Source: CAYMAZ01 sp964428185 (GTDB taxonomy: Bacteria > Bacteroidota > Bacteroidia > Bacteroidales > DTU049). Taken from it: a stretch of DNA of 32,008 bases. Shown in pieces: positions 1 through 7,443 of the stretch (its first letter is position 1; every line of letters begins with the position of its first letter). Location of the stretch: positions 1 through 32,008 of the forward strand of contig CAYRXH010000020.1 in assembly GCA_964428185.1 (NCBI GenBank). Reading direction: 5' to 3'. The translations under genes and the position numbers were made by a program. The notes beneath the pieces were generated by a model that was not told the DNA's origin, did not search any database, and worked only from the letters and a program-made list of their open reading frames with translations.

Positions 1-36
1 ATCTACAATAGTAGAAATTTCAGAAGTCTTTCAGAC
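1..36 (-). CRISPR. First (leader-proximal) direct repeat of a type V-A CRISPR array, array truncated by the window edge
   Basis: Read on the minus strand, these 36 nt begin with GTCT and end with AATTTCTACTATTGTAGAT, the conserved 3' part of Cas12a repeats. That part folds as UCUAC-UAUU-GUAGA, the pseudoknot stem bound by Cas12a. In Cas12a crRNAs the spacer follows GUAGAU, so the first spacer lies to the left of position 1, outside the window. The repeat is therefore the leader-side one, transcribed in the same direction as the cas genes. No second repeat or spacer is visible here. The call rests on the repeat sequence plus the adjacent cas12a-cas4-cas1-cas2 genes. Confidence 0.93.
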
Positions 37-221
37 CCTTGATCTTTTCAAATCATTGCAAAGATAATAAACATAAGGGATACAAACCAAAAAATTTATA
101 ACAAAAACACCCCCCTTATATTTTAATCCATCAATTTTCAACATGTCAAAAGAACTTTATTTCAATAAGTTAACGAATAAAATATTAAAAAGCCACAATA
201 AATAAAGACCAGGTTCTGCAA
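37..221 (-). promoter_or_regulatory. CRISPR leader between cas2 and the array
   Basis: This very AT-rich, non-coding stretch of 185 nt separates the end of cas2 from the first repeat. It holds no convincing ORF. Its position and orientation (cas2, leader, repeat, all on the minus strand) make it the leader where Cas1-Cas2 would insert new spacers and where array transcription would start. A promoter-like box inside it is listed separately. Confidence 0.75.
59..91 (-). promoter_or_regulatory. Candidate array promoter, Bacteroidota type (TTTG ... TATCTTTG)
   Basis: On the minus strand a perfect TAnnTTTG -7 box (TATCTTTG, 66..59) lies about 23 nt upstream of the first repeat. A TTTG that could serve as the -33 element lies at 91..88, with a 21-nt spacer, inside the range known for Bacteroidota primary sigma-factor promoters. 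Transcription would start near position 52, just before the repeat, as expected for a pre-crRNA promoter. This is a motif match only. Confidence 0.55.
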
Positions 222-497
222 TTAAGAAAAAAAAATCAAATCCTGATCCCTGTGTATAGCATTTCCATATTTTATTGCTTCTTTTTCATCAGTTGTAAAA
301 ATAAATACGCTGTCGCCACCATCAAATTTTTTCGAATAGTAACTTTCAATTTTTATTTTAATATTATCTAACACCCTTTTTGTGTTATTTAGTTCAAAAA
401 CAGAATATTGCAATCTAACACCACCATTTTTTATCAGCATCTTTGAAAAATTGGTACGGAGCTTATTGTTTGAAATATCATAACTAACCACTAACAT
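222..497 (-). CDS. cas2: CRISPR-associated endoribonuclease/integrase subunit Cas2
   Basis: This 91-residue protein has the usual length of Cas2. It begins MLVVSYDIS, the ferredoxin-like first beta strand with the conserved Asp (D7) of Cas2. The sequence RLQYSVFEL (28-36) matches the second conserved strand (family form xxQxSVFE). Cas2 dimers bridge two Cas1 dimers in the spacer-integration complex; in that complex the protein is mainly structural. The start lies 12 nt after the cas1 stop, so the two are surely cotranscribed, and the leader and array follow directly. The size and the cas1 neighbour leave little doubt. Confidence 0.95.
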   Translation of the reverse strand: MLVVSYDISNNKLRTNFSKMLIKNGGVRLQYSVFELNNTKRVLDNIKIKIESYYSKKFDGGDSVFIFTTDEKEAIKYGNAIHRDQDLIFFS

Positions 498-509
498 ATT
501 TTAGTTTAT

Positions 510-1478
510 TTATATTAAAAAATTTGGATATTCAGGAGTACTCTTTTTTCCCATAAAACACCTATAGTATTTTTGCATATATTTGAATACCTCGCTTTTA
601 TGTTCGATTAATACATCATAAAACATTTTCGAGTAATCACTATTTCTTTCTCTTTTCAGAATATATTGGTTATTGAATAAACAAAAATCTGCTGTTTTAC
701 ATTGTTGCTTATTAAAAGCTTTTCTTACCTGTAAATCAATAATACATCTGAATGGCTCCATCAAATCACATATCAAGGATTTTCGTTTAAACCATAATCT
801 ATGATACACACCAATGTATGGATCAAACCCAAATAACCGACTAAATGCTTCAATATAATTAAAAAGGATTGTATATCCAATGTCCAGAGTGGCATTTATG
901 GGGTCAATTTTTGTTCTTGGACTTCTCATTTTCCAATTATGCTGAGCAAAGTATGCTGAAAAAAACATTTTTGACGCAATACCTTCCATACCCATGAGTG
1001 CATCATAATCCCTTGTATCTGGTATTACAAGAATGTATTCTTCTATTTTGATTTTTGCAGCATTTATTTTTTCTGTTTTTAGCCTTGTTTTCTCCAACAA
1101 TTTTAGCTGATTGCTCATTTTGTTTTTCACTAAAATTTTTGCAATTTGCAAATCATCTTTGGGATATTCATATTGTTTTTGCCTCAACAGATAATTTGCT
1201 TCTGCAGTTATTGAATAGAAAAACACAGGACGAAAATTTGGTTTCATCACAACCAGTGGAATCCCATAGAAATTACATTTATCTATAAGTGCGGTAGTAA
1301 TTGTAATATGACCAATAATAAACAATGCCAATATTTTCTGAAACGGGAGCTTTGTTAATGTCTTTTTATTTATCTCATCTTCAAGCAATAAGTTGCCTTG
1401 CTGAACTCTCAAATTTCTTTTTTCAAGACAATTTACAACAAAAATAGAACGATATTCGATATCCCTGCTAGTAAACAT
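510..1478 (-). CDS. cas1: CRISPR-associated integrase Cas1 (type V-A)
   Basis: Cas1 is the metal-dependent integrase that inserts spacers at the leader end of the array together with Cas2. I chose the ATG at 1478, giving 322 residues beginning MFTSRDIEYRSIFVVN, which matches how V-A Cas1 proteins start. The reading frame extends upstream to a GTG at 1499, but that would add seven residues with no family counterpart. The likely metal ligands are Glu165 (in MGMEGIASK), His226 (in GVYHRLWF) and Glu241 (in CDLMEPF). The gene overlaps the end of cas4 by 11 nt, which suggests translational coupling, and precedes cas2 by 12 nt. No lesion is visible. Confidence 0.95.
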   Translation of the reverse strand: MFTSRDIEYRSIFVVNCLEKRNLRVQQGNLLLEDEINKKTLTKLPFQKILALFIIGHITITTALIDKCNFYGIPLVVMKPNFRPVFFYSITAEANYLLRQKQYEYPKDDLQIAKILVKNKMSNQLKLLEKTRLKTEKINAAKIKIEEYILVIPDTRDYDALMGMEGIASKMFFSAYFAQHNWKMRSPRTKIDPINATLDIGYTILFNYIEAFSRLFGFDPYIGVYHRLWFKRKSLICDLMEPFRCIIDLQVRKAFNKQQCKTADFCLFNNQYILKRERNSDYSKMFYDVLIEHKSEVFKYMQKYYRCFMGKKSTPEYPNFLI

Positions 1479-2031
1479 TATCCAAATTGGTTTTATCACA
1501 CAAATTGCAATAAATACAATGCGTGCACTTGTTAATATTTATATTTATTTCCTGACTTGGGTCATATTTTTTAAAATGAGAGATAAACTGCTTTAACTCA
1601 TTTTTTTGTTCTTCTTTTGGAATCTCAATGGGATAGCTTTTGTTTGTTGAAGATGCATAAAAGCTCAAGTGTTCAATTTCATATCCCATTTCTATCATAC
1701 AAAAGTATTGGGCCCAAAGTTGATAAATTTGGCCTTGATATATTTTCAACAACTGATGCTTCCTTTCAATCAATTGCTTAGTATCTGCTTTGTATAAATC
1801 AATTTTCCCTTTAATTCCCAACTCATCACTAAAAACAGGCATTGAAACAATATGCGTTTTTTTGCTACAGTATTTATTGTAATCAATACTTTCATGACTG
1901 GCTTTGCCCTGTGTTTGTGGCACAGCATGTACCAATTCTTCATCAGCACCCATATATACATTGTGCAAATATATTGAATATGGGCAAAATATAAAGTCGT
2001 TTAATGTGGAAATTAAAATGTATTCATCCAT
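1468..2031 (-). CDS. cas4: CRISPR-associated exonuclease Cas4
   Basis: Cas4 trims prespacers and selects those next to a PAM before integration by Cas1-Cas2. The 187 residues show the RecB-like nuclease core: GKID with Asp78, the E-x-K pair (Glu89 and Lys91 in LIERKH), and a Q-x-x-x-Y-like helix (YQGQIYQLWAQ, 98-108). Four iron-sulfur-cluster cysteines are visible, Cys16 (FIFCPYS) and three of the C-terminal set Cys169, Cys172, Cys175 and Cys178. The ATG at 2031 follows the stop codon of the broken BRO-N/DinD-like gene without a single spacer base, so this gene was translated as a downstream partner of that gene. The 3' end overlaps cas1. Confidence 0.93.
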   Translation of the reverse strand: MDEYILISTLNDFIFCPYSIYLHNVYMGADEELVHAVPQTQGKASHESIDYNKYCSKKTHIVSMPVFSDELGIKGKIDLYKADTKQLIERKHQLLKIYQGQIYQLWAQYFCMIEMGYEIEHLSFYASSTNKSYPIEIPKEEQKNELKQFISHFKKYDPSQEINININKCTHCIYCNLCDKTNLDNVY

Positions 2032-2881
2032 CTATTTTTTTTTCTCTTTATTATTTTCAGGTAATTGTGTTTTTTCTTCGGGAAGAAAATTTTTGTTAGT
2101 AACAATGCTTCTCCCTAATTCTTTTTCGGTTTGCTTGCGAGCAACACCTGCAACATTTCCACCACGTTTTGCAAGCTTTTTACTTTTTTCAAAAGTGTCA
2201 GGTTTTTCTTGTTGAGAAATTTCAGTTGTTACTCTTTCTCCTAACATTGTAAAAATCAACTCTAAATCAGTCATGTGATCTCTCAGATTCTGGTTCTTCT
2301 TAACCAAGCCTTTAAATTTCTTATACTCAGAAGGAGTCATTCCAAAAGTAGCTTATGCAATTTCGGCAGTGAGAATTGCATAAGCTTTGTCAGATGTTAA
2401 TCCACGTTCTTTCCATTCATCTGTTAGATTTTGTCTGATGGCAATTCCTCTCAATCTTTTATCAATCCAATCTTGAGCATATCCTTTTTGCTCATACAGT
2501 GCTTTCATCCGCTCCTGGGCAAGTTCTGGGTTTTCAATCTCCTGCAATCGTTCATATCCCACCTGAGACAACCACAATTTAAATGGCTCTGCTTTGGGCG
2601 AAGGTATTGATTGAATTATACGAAATAATCCCTTTACATTAGCGCAATCAGTTATTCTCATTTTCCCGTCGGGGGAAAGCAGCTTCAACTGTCGACAGAT
2701 TGTCGACAGTTCAATCCCTGCAATTTTCTCTCTTTTCTTCATCATTAAACCAATAATCACGTGGATTAGTGCTGTCAGTGAGAGCTTCAACAACATCAAT
2801 TACAGAGAAATACCATTGCTCCTCTTCTTCATTCCATGCCGAACGAATTTTTTTGTCCTGAAATAATTTTATGTTTGTCAT
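2032..2881 (-). pseudogene. Broken BRO-N / DinD-like gene inside the Cas12a operon
   Basis: Joined across two lesions, this region encodes about 282 residues of the BRO-N/DinD-like family, often annotated as phage antirepressor or DNA-damage-inducible protein D. The first frame starts with ATG at 2881 (MTNIKLFQDKKIR, then WYFSVIDVVEALT, typical of the BRO N-domain). It breaks near 2743-2747 by +1, just after NPRDYWF, and the old frame ends in TGA at 2713. The second frame carries family segments such as LFRIIQSIPSPKAEPFKLWL and IAIRQNLTDEW. It stops at an in-frame TAA (2355..2353) where the family has a lysine. The same frame then resumes with ATFGMTPSEYKKFKGL, LRDHMTDLELIFTMLGE and KRGGNVAG, to TAG at 2034. 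The gene starts 3 nt after the cas12a stop and abuts the cas4 ATG. The role of this family is poorly defined. Sequencing error could explain either lesion, less easily both. Confidence 0.82.
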
Positions 2882-2884
2882 GAT

Positions 2885-5800
2885 TTAACTGTTTTTATTT
2901 TGCACAAACTGCAACCATTCTTTATTGCTTATAGCAAGTTTCATCTTTGTTAAGTCATCTGCGTAGTTAATTTGCTGCAACACCCAGAGACCTTTTCTTG
3001 CTATATTGTATGCACCATTGGCATCGGCGTCTTTTGGTAAACAATCCACCTGCTTTCTACTGTCAAAGAAATTGTCTTTTTTATCTGCAACAGGGGAAAT
3101 TAAATAATCAACATCGCTATTGGTTACGCTATTACGCATCTGTAAAGTCAATCGTAAAAGTTTTAACAAACCTTCAAAAAAACTCTTCTCTGTTTGCATA
3201 AGTATTTGTTGCTTAAGGCACTTGCCATCTTTAAACAAAACATTATGCTCATTAAAGAAATCTTTACATTTTTCTGTAAGCTGTATTTCCACGCTTTCAA
3301 ATTGGCTGTTTTTATCAGGATTTCTAAATGTTTCAATACGTTCACCAAATGTACAAATAGTCCATTCTTGCCTTGTGCCTTCCGCCTTTGGATTAAATGC
3401 AGTGTAATTTGACACCAAAAATTCAAAATATTTCTTTTGGGAATTGAATCTTATTGAATCGAATTTTTCAAAAAAAGCTTTTGCTTTATCTATGCTTTCA
3501 TATCTGGTGTCAAACATATTAACAAAACCAGTCACCGGATCCATTTTACTTGTATTCCATGCAGGCACATAAAACAAAAATCCACTTTGCTTACCCATCT
3601 TCTGAAAAGTTTCAAATTTATTAGTCAACTGCAAGGCATTCAATGCTCCTCCTAAACCATTGATATCCTTAGATTTATCAACAAAATAATTCAACTTATC
3701 AATCAACATCTTTTCAAATTTCTGATACACAGATTTTTCAACCTTCTGTCGGCCTCGCATAAAACCCATATTCAAATCTTCAAGAACAACAATAGCATTA
3801 TACTGCACCATAAGCTGAGAAATCTTATGAATTACCTGACTTAAATAACCTTCCTTCAACTCTTTAATTGTTTCAATGGTTTTCCAGCTTTCTCTTTCTT
3901 TCTTTCGTGCATCTTCTCTTTCTTGAAGCAAGTCATGGTAATTTGTTTTGTATTTATTTCCGTTGTACTCATTAATAATATCATTTAATGAAAATTGTGC
4001 TTTGATGTTGCCCTGCAAATCAATTAAGGTTAAATACAACAAATGTCTTTCTCCCCTGTCAATACCAATTACATGAATTTCCTCGTTTTCTCTTAAATAT
4101 TCATTGACCAGAGGATTAATATTATTTCTGCCATCTGCTTTAAAGTTCATTGTTATTGGCACATGAAACTGAAATTTGTCAACAGTATATCGTCTGTCCT
4201 TAACAATGTCATAATCAAACCTACTTTCCTTTTTATCGTTGTGAGTGTTTTTATTCTTCAATATTTCATTCGCTTTGTGAACTGTAATATTTTCTTTTTT
4301 AATACTAGATTTTCTATAAAAAATTTCGGCTTGTCCGTTCAGCTTATATACTACATCTTTTAAGTTTTCGGGGTCAAACAACATCTTCCAATAAATCGTA
4401 TGCATATTGGGGGTACCTTTGCTATATGGGGAGAAATCTTTGTTGTAGATTTGGAAAAGATANNNNNNNNNNNNNNNNNNNNNNNNNNNNNNNNNNNNNN
4501 NNNNNNNNNNNNNNNNNNNNNNNNNNNNNNNNNNNNNNNNNNNNNNNNNNNNNNNNNNNNNNTGGGGGTACCTTTGCTATATGGGGAGAAATCTTTGTTG
4601 TAGATTTGGAAAAGATAGAGTTTGCCTTCATCTACCATTTGGTATATATAATCACAAGGAATTTTTCTAAAAGATAATTTATAGCCCTGATGTTCAACTT
4701 CTCTGTAGAATCCACTAAGATCATTATACTTTCCTGTATCAGAAAAATCAAACCCAAAGTTTCTCCAATCCTCATGCTTATTAATTGATGTTTTAAAAAA
4801 GTCAATCAGTTCATGGCAATGACTGATATTAAACTTTTCGCCTTTTTTATGTGTTTCATTTTTATAATTCCTTAACAATTTGTCACTTGGGCTAAATTCT
4901 TCAATTCTAGATTTTGAGAAAAACACCTTTGGAAGCATTTTATTTGCCCCTGGCAATAATTTATATTCAACTTTCTCAAAGAAATCACAACAATTATCAT
5001 CAAAGTTTTTCTTGAAAATCTTATTTGAGTTTTTATTCATAACACCAAGATAATAATTCCCATCCTTCAGAAAAATTACCGAGGCGTTATCAGATTCCTT
5101 GTTCACGTCCCACCCATCCAGTAAAGTTGAGTTTTCAAAATTCAATTTAAATTTCTCAACACTGTATGGCTTTTGAGTCATATAATTTCTTACTTTGTTA
5201 TATAAAAGATTTATTCCGTCAACAATATCCCACAGCTTTACCAACTCACCATAGAAACGCTCATCCTTTTCGGCTTCATTTCCTTTTCCAAGAAGAGGCT
5301 TAATAAACCATTGCAATTTTTTTATACTATCAAGTAATAGCTTTATCTTTTCAACATCCTGTTTTTCCTGTGCTAAGTCCTTGCTTTCAGGATATTTTGT
5401 ATTTAACAAATCTTTTGCATTTTCATATTGTTTAATAATTTGCACTGTCAGGTCATCACTTATAGCATTTTCATCCTTTTCTGAGCCTAACAACTTGAAA
5501 TAATCTTCAATTCTCTTCCCTTTATATTGTTCACCAAAAAGAGACAAACAATTATTAATAAAAGCTATTGAAAAACTATCAAATGATTTAAAATATTTTG
5601 CTTTTTTCTCTTCATAAATTTCATTTGATTCCCTTTGAGTTTGAGGATTATTCAGTTCATAGTGTTTCTCGATAGCGTTTTGGATAACAGACCAGTGCCC
5701 ATAAAACTTTTGAGATATTTCTGTAATTGACAAATCGTTCCTTAAATATATTTTTTCTAAATCAAATTCATTCAACCCAGTCAATAAACCATTTATCGAA

Positions 5801-6828
5801 TATTCACCTTCAATATTTTTACTTAAAACATTTTCAAACACAATCTGATAAAAATTCTCTATGCTTTCAAGAACTTCATTATCTTTTCCTCTTTCAAATT
5901 CTTCGGGCAACCATGATATTGCTTCTCTGTCACTTAATATTTGCTTATAAAGCGGTTTCAGTTTTGGTAGCCTTTTATTTTTTTCTGTTTGTTTCTGATT
6001 ATAAAGATTAATATATTCATTTAGCCCTTGAATTTTCTTACCATCTTCTTGAGTTTTACCACCAATAATCAGATTGTAAACATCAATCTGTTCTTGTGTT
6101 AATAAATTGTTATAATATTCAATGTCAAATATTTCTTCAATTTTAGATACATTAAGATATTCTTCCAATTCTTTATACAACTGTTGAAATTTATCGGATA
6201 CTTCAGTGGCTTTTACTTTTTCAAAAACATTCAAATTATCAATAAATTTGGGCAAGTTTTGATGAACCAAACGATAGGCAATTGCAGTTGATTTTTCTTC
6301 ATCAGAATACATATTCTCTCTATTTTGATGAAAACCAGTAAAATAGGTAGTGAAGTTTTTAAAATCTTCAACAAAATCTTTAATATTCATGTCAAAATTT
6401 CTTTCTTTGAGCCAATTTTCCAAATCAGGGATACCAACCAACCAGTGAATAAGGTTTTCTTTTATCAATTCTTTCTTAAAGATTGTTTTAAATGCATCGT
6501 CATCCCTGAATTTTTTTGAAATCTGTTTTCTTAAACCAATCTCAATTTCTTTAACTTTTTCTTTTTGCTCGTCATCCTTCTTTGGATAATTTTTCAAATA
6601 TTCATCAAGTCTTTCAAGCCTTAGATCTTTAAGAGCCTGACTAATAAAAGCTTTGTGGTATTCATCTATAATTTTCTTAACCTTTTTATACTTTTCTGCC
6701 CTTTCTTCATCCTGAGATAATAATCCATTCTTTTGGATATGGATTAATGTTTCGCCTTGGGGTATCAATTCAAAACGCAATGTTTTACTTAATGGATAAA
6801 GATTTGTAAATTGATTTAGATTTTTCAT
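2885..6828 (-). CDS. cas12a: CRISPR effector nuclease Cas12a (Cpf1), interrupted only by an assembly gap
   Basis: Cas12a is the single-protein effector of type V-A: it cuts its own pre-crRNA and makes staggered breaks in target DNA next to a T-rich PAM. Two ORFs (6828 to about 4564, and 4405 to 2885) meet at a 100-N gap flanked by identical 55-bp copies. With one copy and the Ns removed, the frames join as SPYSKGTP-NMHTIYWK and give 1262 residues, normal for the family. In joined numbering: the N-terminal WED start (SKTLRFELIPQG, 14-25), REC lobe to about 510, the PAM-interacting motif (KLLPGANKMLPKVFF, 623-637), and crRNA-processing residues His799, Lys808 and Lys825. RuvC residues are Asp872 (GIDRGER), Glu965 (VVLEDLN) and Asp1217 (DADANGAYN), and the Nuc arginine is Arg1112 (FGER). 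Every catalytic residue is present. It closely resembles the Francisella orthologue from memory. Confidence 0.95.
4408..4617. other. Scaffold gap: 100 N flanked by a duplicated 55-bp sequence
   Basis: Positions 4408-4462 and 4563-4617 are identical over 55 bp and flank exactly 100 Ns (4463-4562). The duplicated piece encodes part of Cas12a once, not twice. The simplest reading is that two contig ends overlapped by 55 bp and were joined with a fixed-length N spacer instead of being merged. Removing 155 bp restores a continuous reading frame that matches the family. Confidence 0.93.
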
Positions 6829-6870
6829 AGTTTGTTTTTTTTTGTTAAAAATAATAAAAAATAAAAATAC

Positions 6871-7023
6871 TCAAAATTTATTCAATGAATTAATTATATT
6901 CTCAACTGAAATCTGACTGACTGATTTTTCTGATGTTTCGTATTGCCTCATTTCGATGATCAACTGTCTGTAGCGGATACTGATCATGCCAACATTTCCT
7001 ATATAAACCGTGCACTCTATCAT
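6871..7023 (-). pseudogene. Small ORF resembling the N-terminus of a type II-like Cas1 (remnant)
   Basis: This 50-codon ORF starts at an ATG (7023) and ends 42 nt before cas12a. Its sequence begins MIECTVYIGNVGMISIRY and continues RQLIIEM, with ISVENI near residues 38-43. From memory, type II Cas1 proteins begin with the pattern MIKRTxYIGNPxYLSxxxxQLVIxxP and continue to IPIEDIGVVVLD. The spacing and character of the two fit well. It ends where Cas1 would go on for about 250 more residues, so it would be a truncated relic and cannot be active. It differs from the V-A cas1 at 510-1478. Alternatively it is an unrelated leader peptide or chance ORF; the match is by eye and short. An in-frame TTG at 7056 is a less likely start. 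Confidence 0.45.
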
Positions 7024-7071
7024 TGAAAATTTCTTATGTAATTTAAATAAAAGCAAATTAAAATAATACTA

Positions 7072-7079
7072 CAAAGATA
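7072..7079 (-). promoter_or_regulatory. Candidate promoter -7 box (TATCTTTG) for the cas operon
   Basis: On the minus strand TATCTTTG is a perfect TAnnTTTG box and is identical to the box in the CRISPR leader. It would start transcription near 7066, giving an mRNA that includes the small Cas1-like ORF and then cas12a, pseudogene, cas4, cas1 and cas2. A TTG lies 14 nt upstream of the box, shorter than the usual spacing, so the -33 element is not convincing. Motif evidence only. Confidence 0.45.
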
Positions 7080-7443
7080 CAAACGGCTTGTGTCAACTTT
7101 TGTCACAGAAAAAAATTCTTGAAATTTTTTTTGTCATTCTTATAATCAATCAGTTTCTTTTGAAATCTCTGACGATAGGATTAAGGCCATCATCTGCCAA
7201 ATGATGTTTCACTACAGAACTAGAATAAAAACAATTTTGTTTACACCAATAAAAAAATTCGATCATTGGCCAAATTATTTCAAAATTTCACAAAATGCAT
7301 TTCGCAAAATGTGAAAAATAAAAAATGATATTTATTTTCATCAAAAATGAACTATCTCTAAGTGTGTATTTTTTATCAGACATTGTTGTCTGATTCTTTA
7401 AAGCATCATTCACAGCCCACCAGACCTGAGTTAATCGACACTC
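7080..7443. other. Intergenic region between cinA and the CRISPR locus, with several short inverted repeats
   Basis: About 360 nt without a supported gene. The sequence is AT-rich and holds three short inverted repeats: CATCAT/ATGATG (7188-7206), TTTCACA/TGTGAAA (7286-7292 with 7310-7316) and the 8-bp perfect stem ATCAGACA/TGTCTGAT (7375-7394). None is followed by a clear T-run in a fitting orientation, so none is a textbook terminator. The stem at 7375-7394 lies about 50 nt past the cinA stop and could end or stabilise that mRNA. No tRNA, repeat array or transposase fragment was recognised. Confidence 0.5.

Noticed and set aside
1479..1499. GTG start for cas1 at 1499
   Set aside because: It adds seven residues without family support and a longer overlap with cas4; the ATG at 1478 begins with the normal Cas1 sequence.
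4360..4405. Separate 822- and 506-residue Cas12a halves, as if the effector were split or a pseudogene
   Set aside because: The 3' tail of the first ORF after the Ns is translated from the duplicated 55 bp in a wrong frame, and collapsing the duplication gives one continuous protein of family length.
7024..7056. TTG start that lengthens the small ORF before cas12a to 61 residues
   Set aside because: The extra residues come from an AT-rich untranslated-looking stretch right after the promoter box, and the Cas1-like pattern begins at the ATG at 7023.
7188..7206. tracrRNA-like element beside the Cas1-like relic
   Set aside because: Only one short CATCAT/ATGATG hairpin is visible, there is no anti-repeat to the known repeat, and Cas12a needs no tracrRNA.
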